Shown here: piece after piece, positions 7,597 through 15,449 of the stretch | How the letters are laid out: each line of letters starts with the position of its first letter | Position numbering within the stretch: position 1 is the stretch's first letter | From: Eubacteriales bacterium | GTDB lineage: Bacteria; Bacillota; Clostridia; Lachnospirales; Lachnospiraceae | Direction of reading: 5' to 3' | NCBI GenBank assembly: GCA_030536575.1 | Contig: JAUNPS010000016.1 | Span: forward strand, 1 to 64,000 | Length of the DNA: 64,000 bases | Notes under the pieces: generated by a model | What the model was told of the DNA's origin: nothing | The model's input: only the letters and a program-made list of their open reading frames with translations | Database searches by the model: none | Translations under genes and position numbers: made by a program

Positions 7597-9009
7597 ATGG
7601 CGATTAACGAACAAGAAATCCAAAACATTGTTCGAAGCGTTTTAAAGGGCATGGCGGCAGAGACACCTGCGGCGAAACCGGCATCCTCCGGACTGCTCGG
7701 TATTTTTAAGACCGCAGACGAAGCGATCGCGGCAGCGAAAGCAGCCCAGAAGGAAATCCAGCCGATGCCGCTTGAGTTCCGCGAAAAAATCATCGCGAAC
7801 ATCCGTAAGAAAACCCTTGAAAATGCCAAAATGTTATCCGAACTGGCCGTCGAAGAGACCGGCATGGGTAACGTAGGACATAAAATCATCAAACACCAGC
7901 TCGTAGCAGAAAAGACACCGGGCACCGAAGACCTGACCACCATCGCATGGTCCGGCGACCGGGGACTGACCCTGACCGAGATGGGGCCCTGGGGCGTGAT
8001 CGGAGCCGTTTGTCCCTCCACGAACCCCACCGCCACCGTAATCTGTAACTCCATCGGTATGCTGGCCGCGGGAAATGCCGTCGTTTTCATGCCGCATCCC
8101 TCCGCGAAGAACTGCTCGAACCTGGCCATCGATATGGTAAACCGCGCCAGCGTCGAAGTAGGCGGCCCGGTAAACATTGTGACCGCAGTCGAAGAGCCTA
8201 CCATGGACGTCAGCAATTACATTTTCAAACATAAAGACATCGACATGCTGTGCGCGACCGGAGGCCCGGGCGTCGTGACCGCCGTTCTCTCCTCCGGGAA
8301 GAGAGCCATGGGCGCAGGCGCGGGAAATCCGCCCGTTCTGGTAGACGAGACGGCCAACATCCCGAAAGCCGCCGAAGATATCGTAAACGGCTGTACATTC
8401 GATAATAACCTTCCCTGCATCGCAGAAAAAGAAGTCGTCGCAGTCGATATGATCGCAGACGAACTGATCTACCACATGGAGCAGGCCGGCTGCTACCACG
8501 CAAGCCCGGAAGAAGTCCAGAAACTGGTAGATACCGTCCTGGAAGAAAAGAACGGCAAGAAGATCATCAGCCGGAAATGCGTCGGCAGAAGCGCCAAAGT
8601 GATCCTGAGTAAGATCGGCGTAACCGTCGGCGACGACATCCGCTGCATCATCTTCGAAGGCGAAAAGAACCATCCGCTGATCTGGACGGAGCTGATGATG
8701 CCGATCCTGGGAATCGTCAGAGTGAAGAATGTGGACGAAGGCATTGCCGTCGCATGCGAGCTGGAGCACGGAAACCGTCACTCCGCCCATATGCACTCCA
8801 CAAACGTAAACAACCTGACCAAATTTGGAAAAGCCATTGACACCGCGATCTTCGTAAAGAACGCGCCCTCCTACGCGGCCCTGGGCTTTGGCGGCGAAGG
8901 TTATCCGACCTTTACCATCTGCAGCCGTACCGGCGAGGGACTGACCTCCGCGAAGAGCTTTACCAAAGCGAGAAGATGTGTCATGGGCGATGCGCTTTGC
9001 ATCAGATAA
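7597..9009 (+). CDS. CoA-acylating aldehyde dehydrogenase of the microcompartment (PduP/EutE type)
   Basis: A 470-residue enzyme that oxidises the aldehyde to acyl-CoA with NAD+. Residues 5-21 (EQEIQNIVRSVLKGMA) form an N-terminal encapsulation helix, followed by a linker rich in Ala and Pro. The catalytic cysteine is C274 in NNLPCIAEKEV, and MLCATGGPGVV belongs to the cofactor site, as in EutE and PduP. It begins 13 bp after the aldolase. With lactaldehyde it would give lactoyl-CoA, with glycolaldehyde glycolyl-CoA. The NADH made here would be consumed by the alcohol dehydrogenase encoded next. Confidence 0.93.
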   Translation: MAINEQEIQNIVRSVLKGMAAETPAAKPASSGLLGIFKTADEAIAAAKAAQKEIQPMPLEFREKIIANIRKKTLENAKMLSELAVEETGMGNVGHKIIKHQLVAEKTPGTEDLTTIAWSGDRGLTLTEMGPWGVIGAVCPSTNPTATVICNSIGMLAAGNAVVFMPHPSAKNCSNLAIDMVNRASVEVGGPVNIVTAVEEPTMDVSNYIFKHKDIDMLCATGGPGVVTAVLSSGKRAMGAGAGNPPVLVDETANIPKAAEDIVNGCTFDNNLPCIAEKEVVAVDMIADELIYHMEQAGCYHASPEEVQKLVDTVLEEKNGKKIISRKCVGRSAKVILSKIGVTVGDDIRCIIFEGEKNHPLIWTELMMPILGIVRVKNVDEGIAVACELEHGNRHSAHMHSTNVNNLTKFGKAIDTAIFVKNAPSYAALGFGGEGYPTFTICSRTGEGLTSAKSFTKARRCVMGDALCIR

Positions 9010-9021
9010 GGAGTGATAAAC

Positions 9022-10242
9022 GTGGAAATGAACATAGAAGCAATTGTAAAACAGGTTCTCGCGGAAATGCAGGGAAACGCAGCGCCGTCTGCAGCGCCTG
9101 CCCCCGCCCCGGCTGCGTCCGCAGGCGACATTCCGAAAACCGCCCATGTGGCAGTCCTGACCGCCCTGGAGCATTTTGATATCAAAGAATATCCGATGCC
9201 CGAAGTCGGCGACGACGATATCCTCGTAAAAGTCGAAGGATGCGGCGTCTGCGGTACGGATGCCCACGAATTCAAGAGAGATCCCTTCGGACTGATCCCG
9301 GTAGCCCTTGGCCATGAAGGCACCGGCGAGATCGTCAAGATGGGGAAAAATGTAAAAGTAGACACCGCCGGAAAACCGGTGAAAGTCGGCGATAAAGTCG
9401 TAACCTGCATGATTTTCAAGGATGATCCGGAAATCACCATGTTCGACCTGAATAAGAAAAATGTCGGAGGCGCCGATGTATACGGACTCCTTCCGGATGA
9501 CGATGTACATCTGAACGGCTGGTTCTCCGATTACATCCTGATCCGCGGCGGCAGCTTCGGCTCCACCTTCTTTAACGTAAGCGACCTGGATCTGGATTCC
9601 CGTATCCTGATCGAGCCCTGCGCGGTTCTGATCCATGCGGTAGAGCGTGCGAAGACCACCGGAATCCTCCGCTTTAACAGCCGCGTCGTCGTACAGGGAT
9701 GCGGCCCCATCGGCCTGATCTGCATCGCGATCCTGCGCACCATGGGCATCCAGAACATCTGCGCGGTAGACGGCGAGCAGAAACGTCTCGACTTCGCGAA
9801 AGAACTGGGCGCAGGCATGACCGTAAACTTTAAGGACCACAAGGGAATCGAAGCCCTGGCAGGCGGCGTGAAAGACGCTTTTGGCGGCCACCTGGCTGAT
9901 TTCGCCTTCCAGTGCACCGGAAACCCGATGGCCCATGCGAACATCTATAAATTCATCCGCAACGGCGGCGGCCTTTGCGAACTGGGCTTCTTCATCAACG
10001 GCGGCGACGCGACGATCAACCCGCACTTTGATATGTGCTCCAAAGAGATCACCCTGGTCGGCTCCTGGGTATACACCCTGCGCGACTATGTAACCACCTT
10101 CGATTTCCTGAAGAGTGCAAAACAGATCGGCCTTCCGCTGGACAAGCTGATTACCCACAAATATCCGCTGGAAGAGATCAACGAAGCGCTGAAGACAAAC
10201 CTGGCCATGACAGGCTTAAAGATCGCAGTTGTAAACAAATAA
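9022..10242 (+). CDS. Zinc-dependent alcohol dehydrogenase with encapsulation peptide
   Basis: A 406-residue medium-chain dehydrogenase that should reduce the aldehyde to an alcohol (for example 1,2-propanediol) and recycle NAD+. The catalytic zinc site is seen in GCGVCGTDAHEF and LGHEGTG; the nucleotide fold appears as VVQGCGPIGLICIAIL. An N-terminal helix, MNIEAIVKQVLAEMQGN, and an Ala/Pro linker target it to the shell. Many BMCs use an iron alcohol dehydrogenase (PduQ) instead, so this zinc type is a distinguishing feature. I chose the GTG at 9022, 8 bp after AAGGAG; an upstream GTG at 9013 lies inside that site. Confidence 0.9.
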   Translation: MEMNIEAIVKQVLAEMQGNAAPSAAPAPAPAASAGDIPKTAHVAVLTALEHFDIKEYPMPEVGDDDILVKVEGCGVCGTDAHEFKRDPFGLIPVALGHEGTGEIVKMGKNVKVDTAGKPVKVGDKVVTCMIFKDDPEITMFDLNKKNVGGADVYGLLPDDDVHLNGWFSDYILIRGGSFGSTFFNVSDLDLDSRILIEPCAVLIHAVERAKTTGILRFNSRVVVQGCGPIGLICIAILRTMGIQNICAVDGEQKRLDFAKELGAGMTVNFKDHKGIEALAGGVKDAFGGHLADFAFQCTGNPMAHANIYKFIRNGGGLCELGFFINGGDATINPHFDMCSKEITLVGSWVYTLRDYVTTFDFLKSAKQIGLPLDKLITHKYPLEEINEALKTNLAMTGLKIAVVNK

Positions 10243-10274
10243 GCAGAGGCGAAACCGGAAGGAGTTGACAGACT

Positions 10275-10580
10275 ATGCGTGAAGCAGCAGGTATCCTGGA
10301 AGTATTCGGATGCGTGGCAGCGTTTGTAGCGGCGGACGCAGCGGCGAAAGCGGCGAATGTCCGGATCGAGTCCATCGACAAAAACAAGCCTGCGAACGCG
10401 GATGCATTACCGGTGCCCCTGATTACATGCTTAAAGATCCGGGGCAGCGTCGCGGATGTGGAAGCAGCGATCGAAGCCGGAGCAGCAGCGGCGGAAGCCC
10501 TGACCGGCGTCATCACCAAACACGTCATCCCGGCTCCGGCCGAGGATACGGAAAAAATGCTCAGGATCAGCGCAATCTGA
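10275..10580 (+). CDS. BMC-H shell protein, divergent, with insertion
   Basis: A 101-residue single BMC domain. The start (AAGILEVFGCVAAFVAADAA) and the helix VADVEAAIEAGAAAAEAL are the shell fold, but the pore region is replaced by a longer, proline-containing loop (ESIDKNKPANADALPVPL) in place of the usual K-I-G-S-G. The hexamer pore would therefore differ in size or charge from the two PduA-like paralogues downstream. It sits 33 bp after the alcohol dehydrogenase with a GGAAGGAG site. It is probably a minor or specialised facet protein. Confidence 0.9.
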   Translation: MREAAGILEVFGCVAAFVAADAAAKAANVRIESIDKNKPANADALPVPLITCLKIRGSVADVEAAIEAGAAAAEALTGVITKHVIPAPAEDTEKMLRISAI

Positions 10581-10654
10581 TTGAAAAGCATGAAAAACTA
10601 TTGTAAAATGAGATCAAAGAAGCAGACCGACGGAAGTCGCAAGGAGGATATATC

Positions 10655-10930
10655 ATGACACAGGAAGCATTAGGAATGATCGAAACCAGAGGACTGGTAG
10701 CCGCCATCGAGGCATCTGACCAGATGGTGAAAGCCGCCGACGTTACCCTGATCGGCACCGAGAAGATCGGTTCCGGACTGGTAACCGTTATGGTTCGCGG
10801 AGATGTAGGCGCGGTAAAGGCCGCGACTGAAGTAGGCGCAGCCGCAGCAGGCAGACTGGGCGAGCTGGTAGCCGTACATGTCATCCCCAGACCGCACAAT
10901 GATGTGGAGAAGATCTTACCGACCATCTAA
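10655..10930 (+). CDS. BMC-H shell protein (PduA/PduJ type), copy 1
   Basis: A 91-residue hexameric shell protein. It has the canonical start [20 protein letters not shown] and the pore motif EKIGSG, which lines a narrow channel for small polar metabolites. It is nearly the same as the gene at 11343, so the pair probably makes up most of the shell surface. The ribosome site is AAGGAGG. It likely arose with 11343 by duplication, and the two are separated by a different BMC-H gene. Confidence 0.95.
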   Translation: MTQEALGMIETRGLVAAIEASDQMVKAADVTLIGTEKIGSGLVTVMVRGDVGAVKAATEVGAAAAGRLGELVAVHVIPRPHNDVEKILPTI

Positions 10931-10986
10931 CTTAAAACGAAGCGTCCTCCGGCCCGTCCGGAGGGACGCATAAAAGGAAGCACAAT

Positions 10987-11286
10987 ATGAAAGCGATTGG
11001 ATTAATAGAACTGCCAAATTGCACAGACGCAATCGAAGCCCTCGACGTGATGCTGAAAACCGCAGACGTCAAATTCCTCACATGGGAAAAGAAGCTGGGC
11101 GGCCGATTGGTCACCATCATTGTCCAGGGCGAGGTTTCCGCTGTTACTGAGGCAGTAGAGGCGGCGAAACACAGAGCCGTAGGGAATATCGTAGCTTCCG
11201 CAGTAATTGCAAACCCTCACGAAGAGACTATGAACCTGGTAGAAGTCAGCGCACGCAAATACGCAAGGCTTCGCAAACAGCAGTAA
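10987..11286 (+). CDS. BMC-H shell protein with a Lys-Leu-Gly-Gly pore
   Basis: A 99-residue single BMC domain (MKAIGLIELPNCTDAIEALD, then WEKKLGGRLVTIIVQGEV). The pore motif KLGGR differs from the K-I-G-S-G of its neighbours and adds a positive charge. The tail is basic (SARKYARLRKQQ). Its start, MKAIG, resembles the first half of the PduT-like trimer gene at 14006 rather than the PduA group. It is likely to form a second hexamer type with different permeability. Confidence 0.93.
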   Translation: MKAIGLIELPNCTDAIEALDVMLKTADVKFLTWEKKLGGRLVTIIVQGEVSAVTEAVEAAKHRAVGNIVASAVIANPHEETMNLVEVSARKYARLRKQQ

Positions 11287-11342
11287 ACCTGCGACTGGCA
11301 GATGCGGACAAAGGTTCCGCATAAAAATAAGGAGGAAATAAA

Positions 11343-11618
11343 ATGGAATTTCAGGCATTAGGTATGATTGAAACAAGAGGACTGGTAGCATCCATCGAAG
11401 CGGCTGACCAGATGTTAAAATCCGCAAACGTTGTTCTGGTAGGTACGGAAAAAATCGGTTCCGGACTGGTAAGCGTGATGGTTCGCGGCGACGTAGGAGC
11501 CGTAAAATCCGCTGTAGAAGCAGGTTCTGCCGCAGCAAGCAAATTAGGAGAACTGATCGCCGTTCATGTAATTCCGAGACCGCACTCTGACGTAGAAAAA
11601 ATCCTTCCGCAGATCTGA
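11343..11618 (+). CDS. BMC-H shell protein (PduA/PduJ type), copy 2
   Basis: A 91-residue paralogue of the protein at 10655, with the same pore motif EKIGSG and the same C-terminus style ([17 protein letters not shown]). Most differences are conservative (for example VAAIEA to VASIEA). The ribosome site AAGGAGG lies 7 bp before the start. Two near-identical main shell genes are common in BMC loci, as PduA/PduJ show. Confidence 0.95.
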   Translation: MEFQALGMIETRGLVASIEAADQMLKSANVVLVGTEKIGSGLVSVMVRGDVGAVKSAVEAGSAAASKLGELIAVHVIPRPHSDVEKILPQI

Positions 11619-11657
11619 GAAAAAAGGCGGTAACACCCTGTAAAGAGAGGGAAGAAC

Positions 11658-12302
11658 ATGCAGGAACAACAGTTAGTAAACGAGATTGCAAAACTGGTTA
11701 TCGAGCAGCTTCAGAATGTGGACGTCTATAACCCGGAAGACAAAGTACCCATCGGCGTATCCGCCCGACATGTACATTTGACCAGAGAAGACGTCGAGAC
11801 ACTCTTCGGCAAGGGATACCAGCTTACAAAGAAAAAGGATCTGATGGGCGGCCAGTACGCTGCCCAGGAATGCGTCACACTCATTGGCACGAAACTGCGC
11901 GCCATTGAAAACGTGCGTATTCTCGGACCCGAACGAAGCAAATCACAGGTAGAAGTGGCCAAGACCGACGCCATCCGCCTGGGGATCAATCCCCCGGTGC
12001 GTCTCTCCGGCGACCTGGCAGGCTCTGCGCCCATTGCCCTGGTCGGCCCCAAAGGCGTGCTTTACCTGAAAGAAGGATGCATCATTGCAAAACGGCACAT
12101 CCATATGTCCCCGGCAGATGCCGCCCGCTTTGGCGTCAAGGACAAACAGGTGGTAAAGGTTCGCTTCGAGAGCGGACGCGGCGGCACTTTTGAAGATGTA
12201 CCGATCCGTGTGGACGACAGCTTTACCCTGGAAATGCACATTGATACCGATGAAGCAAACGGCCTGGGTATCACGAAGGACATGGGAATTCTGATCAAAT
12301 AG
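11658..12302 (+). CDS. pduL: Phosphate acyltransferase PduL
   Basis: A 214-residue enzyme that swaps CoA for phosphate on the acyl-CoA made by the aldehyde dehydrogenase, freeing CoA inside the shell and giving an acyl phosphate for ATP synthesis. It has the two PduL domains with zinc ligands in SARHVHL, KRHIHMS and EMHIDTDE. The first about 20 residues (QLVNEIAKLVIEQLQN) are an amphipathic encapsulation helix before the catalytic core, as in microcompartment-type PduL proteins. It sits between the shell genes and the vertex gene. Confidence 0.95.
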   Translation: MQEQQLVNEIAKLVIEQLQNVDVYNPEDKVPIGVSARHVHLTREDVETLFGKGYQLTKKKDLMGGQYAAQECVTLIGTKLRAIENVRILGPERSKSQVEVAKTDAIRLGINPPVRLSGDLAGSAPIALVGPKGVLYLKEGCIIAKRHIHMSPADAARFGVKDKQVVKVRFESGRGGTFEDVPIRVDDSFTLEMHIDTDEANGLGITKDMGILIK

Positions 12303-12323
12303 GATTCCGGGAATGAGGAACGT

Positions 12324-12605
12324 ATGATTATTGGCAAAGTAGTAGGAACCGTCATCTGCACAAGAAAGAATCCGGATCTTGTGGGAAACAAATTTCTGAT
12401 CGTGGATGCGATGGAACGGATGCAGGCCCATGGCCGGGAACGGATCGTGGCGGTAGATGATGTGGGCGCCGGGATCGGCGATATTGTGCTGGTAACGACA
12501 GGAAGCTCCGCAAGACTTGGCCTGACCGATCCGGATTCTCCGGTAGATGCCTGTGTGGTGGGAATCGTGGATGATCCCCAGAAGATTGTCATTGTTGAAA
12601 ATTGA
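12324..12605 (+). CDS. BMC-P vertex protein (EutN/CcmL family)
   Basis: A 93-residue pentameric protein that closes the corners of the icosahedral shell. The start MIIGKVVGTVICTRKNPDLV and the end VGIVDDPQKIVIVEN are the EutN/CcmL pattern, with GAGIGDIVLVTTGSSAR in the middle. There is only one such gene in the operon, so it must supply all vertices. It lies 22 bp after pduL and 53 bp before the PduS-like gene. Confidence 0.95.
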   Translation: MIIGKVVGTVICTRKNPDLVGNKFLIVDAMERMQAHGRERIVAVDDVGAGIGDIVLVTTGSSARLGLTDPDSPVDACVVGIVDDPQKIVIVEN

Positions 12606-12658
12606 TTGTCTAAGTGGGGCTGGCAGGCCCCCTTGGACGACAGGTTGGAGTAGTGAAC

Positions 12659-13990
12659 ATGGTGAATATGGTAGATTTGAAAAAAGCTTTATTTGAGGGC
12701 GGTGTAGTAGGAGCCGGCGGCGCCGGATTCCCGACCCATGCCAAGCTTTCGGACCAGGCAGAAACCATTATCTTAAACTGCGCAGAGTGTGAGCCTTTGA
12801 TGAAGGTTGACCGCCAGTTGATGATTGAACATGTAAATGAGGTTCTCTCAGGCATGCAGATGCTGGTGGATGCACTTGGAGCAAAGGAAGGAATTGTTGC
12901 GGTTAAGAAATCCTACACAGCCTCATTGGAAGCAGTACGAAGCAGTATTGGCGCATACAAAAGCCTGAGACTTCACGTGCTGCCGGATATCTACCCGGCC
13001 GGAGATGAAGTCGTTTTGATTTATGAGACCACGGGAAAGATCGTGCCTCAGGGCAAGATTCCGATCCTTGTGGGATGTGTGGTCTGCAATGTGGAGACGG
13101 TCCTGAACCTGTACCGCAAAGTGACCTATAACACAAACGTTGTCACAAAGTTTGTCACAATTGCCGGTCTGGTAAACAAGCCGGTGACCGTGGAAGTTCC
13201 GGTAGGCGTTACCGTAAAGAACTTAATCGATATGGCAGGCGGTTTCTCCGATGAGAACAACGTAATGCTGATGGGCGGCCCCATGACCGGGCGCATCTGC
13301 TCCTTAAACGACGTTGTGACGAAGACCACCAAGGCCATCCTGGTTCTGCCGCCTTCCTGTCCGCCCATTGAGAAACGGCAGCGCACCTCGAAGCTGAACA
13401 TTCGGAATGCGATGTCGGTCTGCTCTCAGTGCTCCATGTGTACAAGCTTATGTCCGCGAAACCTTTTGGGACAGTCCATCAAACCCCATGAGTTTATGAG
13501 AGCCATCGCGAACGGCATTACCGATAATGTGGATCCGTTCCTGAATTCGTTCTTCTGCTGCTCATGCGGACTCTGTGAATTGTATTCCTGTCATCAGGAT
13601 CTGTCTCCGAGAAGCCTTCTGGACGCTTATAAAGCGGGGCTGCGCGCCAAAGGCGTGCGCATTCCGGATAAGCCCGGAAAAGGCGCGGCAGACCCCATGC
13701 GTGAGGAGCGGAAGGTCCCGGAACACCGCCTGCTGAACCGGCTGGGACTGGCGTCCTTTGACAAACCGGCCCCGATGGTGGGATGTCCGGCCGAAATCTC
13801 GGAAGTGAAACTGATGCTTCGCCAGAATATCGGCGCGCCCTGTGTGCCGGCGGTCAAGGCAGGTGACACCGTGGCTGTAGGACAGCAGATTGCAGCGCCG
13901 CCGGAAGGCGCTCTGGGATGCTGCCTCCATGCAAGTATCACAGGAACCGTCACGGCTGTAACGGATAGTTTCATTAGTATCAAAGCATAA
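12659..13990 (+). CDS. pduS: PduS-like RnfC-type flavo-iron-sulfur protein
   Basis: A 443-residue electron carrier. The N-terminal half has the RnfC/NuoF-like FMN/NADH fold (GGVVGAGGAGFPTHAKL, CAECEPLMKVDRQLM). Two 4Fe-4S motifs follow: CSQCSMCTSLCP and CCSCGLCELYSC. A lipoyl-like barrel domain ends the protein (VKAGDTVAVGQQIA). In the Pdu system this protein reduces cobalamin; here no B12 enzyme is present, so a general redox role linked to the PduT-like protein is more likely. ATG 12659 was chosen because GGAG lies 8 bp before it; an upstream in-frame GTG (12614) has no ribosome site. Confidence 0.9.
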   Translation: MVNMVDLKKALFEGGVVGAGGAGFPTHAKLSDQAETIILNCAECEPLMKVDRQLMIEHVNEVLSGMQMLVDALGAKEGIVAVKKSYTASLEAVRSSIGAYKSLRLHVLPDIYPAGDEVVLIYETTGKIVPQGKIPILVGCVVCNVETVLNLYRKVTYNTNVVTKFVTIAGLVNKPVTVEVPVGVTVKNLIDMAGGFSDENNVMLMGGPMTGRICSLNDVVTKTTKAILVLPPSCPPIEKRQRTSKLNIRNAMSVCSQCSMCTSLCPRNLLGQSIKPHEFMRAIANGITDNVDPFLNSFFCCSCGLCELYSCHQDLSPRSLLDAYKAGLRAKGVRIPDKPGKGAADPMREERKVPEHRLLNRLGLASFDKPAPMVGCPAEISEVKLMLRQNIGAPCVPAVKAGDTVAVGQQIAAPPEGALGCCLHASITGTVTAVTDSFISIKA

Positions 13991-14005
13991 TGGAGATGAA
14001 GAACG

Positions 14006-14551
14006 ATGAAAGCGATTGGAATGGTAGAATATAAGACTGTTTCCACGGGTATCAAGGCAGCCGACCTGATCGTGAAGACAGCAGATGTTGAGCTGATCCA
14101 GGCTCAGACAGTATGTCCCGGTAAGTTTATTATCCTTTTTACCGGCGACCTGAGTGCAATCAGAGTTTCCGTTGATGCTGCACAGAATACATATCCGGAA
14201 AGCCTGATTGACAGTTTCGTGCTGGGGAATCCCCACGAAAGCATTTTTAAGGCTCTGACCTGCACCGCAGAAATCGACGATGTACAGGCTCTTGGTGTTG
14301 TGGAGACCTTTACCGGGGCTTCTGCGATCGTGGCGGCGGATCATGCTGCGAAGACGGCGGAAGTGACCGTGTTCGAGATACGTGTGGCGCGCGGTATGTG
14401 CGGGAAGTCTTACGTGCTGCTGACCGGTTCGGTGGCGGCGGTGACGGAGGCTGTGGAGTCGACGGTGGCGATGATCAAGGAAGAGGGACTGATTCTGGAT
14501 TACGCGGTAATTCCGAGTCCGTCGAAAGAATTTGTGAAGACGCTGATTTAA
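14006..14551 (+). CDS. PduT-like BMC-T shell protein
   Basis: A 181-residue trimeric shell protein made of two BMC domains (MKAIGMVEYKTVSTGIKAAD and ALGVVETFTGASAIVAADHA). The loop TVCPGK places a cysteine at residue 37, the position that holds a shared 4Fe-4S cluster in the PduT pore. That would let electrons cross the shell, with the PduS-like protein as the inner or outer partner. It is the last gene of the operon and is followed by a strong terminator. Confidence 0.92.
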   Translation: MKAIGMVEYKTVSTGIKAADLIVKTADVELIQAQTVCPGKFIILFTGDLSAIRVSVDAAQNTYPESLIDSFVLGNPHESIFKALTCTAEIDDVQALGVVETFTGASAIVAADHAAKTAEVTVFEIRVARGMCGKSYVLLTGSVAAVTEAVESTVAMIKEEGLILDYAVIPSPSKEFVKTLI

Positions 14552-14562
14552 AAAAGAGAATG

Positions 14563-14594
14563 AAAGAGGTGGCTGATCCGGCCACCTCTTTTCT
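14563..14594 (+). terminator. Terminator of the microcompartment operon
   Basis: AAAGAGGTGGC and GCCACCTCTTT form a perfect 11-bp stem with a 7-base loop and a T tail. It can also act on the minus-strand transcript coming from 15041. Confidence 0.9.
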
Positions 14595-14609
14595 ATGCCT
14601 TGATTAAAA

Positions 14610-15041
14610 TTATAACAGCTTTCTTGCTTCTTCGATTTCTTTCTGCAGGTTATCCAGCGCGGAATCCAGGGACTCTGTTACATAATCCCCCAGATCCAGC
14701 ATAGCCAGGATCGCATGGCCCGCCATGATCATCCGGGTCTCCACTTCCGGCCCGAAGCCCAGCACCTCTACGGTGCCGTCGCCTTCGCTGTCCAGCATCA
14801 CAAGATCCGGCAGGCCGTTTCCGTCGGAATCGTGGAAATAGAGGTTAAATTCTCCGTCGCCGTTTAAGTCCACAGCAAGGGTATCAATGTCGCCGTCGCC
14901 GATGGAATCCATCAGTGCCACATCCGGCTGGCCATCTCCGTCCAGGTCGATCAGAATCTCATCTTTGGCGCTTCGCACCAGCGTCTTGCGAAAATCTTTG
15001 TCCATGCGCATTTTCCGTTTTACTTTTCGTAATGTTCCCAT
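14610..15041 (-). CDS. Small acidic protein with calcium-loop-like repeats
   Basis: A 143-residue protein without a signal peptide. After a basic N-terminus (RKVKRKMRMDKDFRKTL) come at least five D-x-D-x-D/N-G-x-x-D loops, such as DLDGDGQPDVAL, DSIGDGDIDTL and DLNGDGEFNLYF. Such loops bind Ca2+ in EF-hand, dockerin or thrombospondin type-3 proteins. The C-terminus is helical. I chose ATG 15041 because GGAGG at 15050-15054 would overlap the alternative ATG at 15056. Function unknown; a cytoplasmic calcium-responsive or FG-GAP-like protein is possible. Confidence 0.65.
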   Translation of the reverse strand: MGTLRKVKRKMRMDKDFRKTLVRSAKDEILIDLDGDGQPDVALMDSIGDGDIDTLAVDLNGDGEFNLYFHDSDGNGLPDLVMLDSEGDGTVEVLGFGPEVETRMIMAGHAILAMLDLGDYVTESLDSALDNLQKEIEEARKLL

Positions 15042-15071
15042 ATTCGTTACCTCCATTAATTGAAAATCGGG

Positions 15072-15425
15072 TTACCATCTTCCGCCGCGGCCGGGTCCAC
15101 CAGGCCCACCATGGCCGGGTCCACCAGGTCCGCCAGGTCCGCCATGGCCACGTCCGCCGGGGCCGTCAGGTCCATAATCTCTTCTGGGCGGCGGGCCGCC
15201 TACCGGCCCCCGGTACATCGGACGTCTCCGGTGGGTCAGCCGGTGCGCCAGATTATTCAGGGCAGACGCTCCCAGAAGCACACCGCCAACGGTCGCGGCA
15301 GTTTTCAGAGTGTCCGAACCAGAAGAACTGGTCTTTCCGCCGCCGTTTAAGTTCGAGCCGCATTGCGGACAATAATTTGCGCTGTCAACGACTTCAGCGC
15401 CGCAGTTTGGACAATAATAAGACAT
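15072..15425 (-). CDS. Zinc-ribbon protein with glycine/proline-rich tail
   Basis: A 117-residue protein. The N-terminus is a zinc ribbon (YYCPNCGAEV, then YCPQCGSNL). A Gly/Ser linker and one hydrophobic stretch (AATVGGVLLGASALNNLAHR) follow, then a low-complexity tail of G-G-P and H-G-G repeats with many Arg. It could be membrane-attached through the middle segment. The ATG at 15425 has GGAGG upstream. It is probably co-transcribed with the calcium-loop gene behind it. Function unknown. Confidence 0.7.
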   Translation of the reverse strand: MSYYCPNCGAEVVDSANYCPQCGSNLNGGGKTSSSGSDTLKTAATVGGVLLGASALNNLAHRLTHRRRPMYRGPVGGPPPRRDYGPDGPGGRGHGGPGGPGGPGHGGPGGPGRGGRW

Positions 15426-15449
15426 ACCGTTATCCTCCATTCGTTGTAG

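Noticed and set aside
6363..8216. 617-residue open frame on the minus strand
   Set aside because: It runs antisense through the exporter end, the operon promoter and the aldolase; not a gene.
7834..10158. 774-residue open frame on the minus strand
   Set aside because: It is the antisense of the aldehyde and alcohol dehydrogenase genes, whose GC-rich codons leave the other strand open. No start signal or family.
15060..15350. Plus-strand frame over the glycine-rich tail
   Set aside because: Low-complexity antisense of the zinc-ribbon gene.
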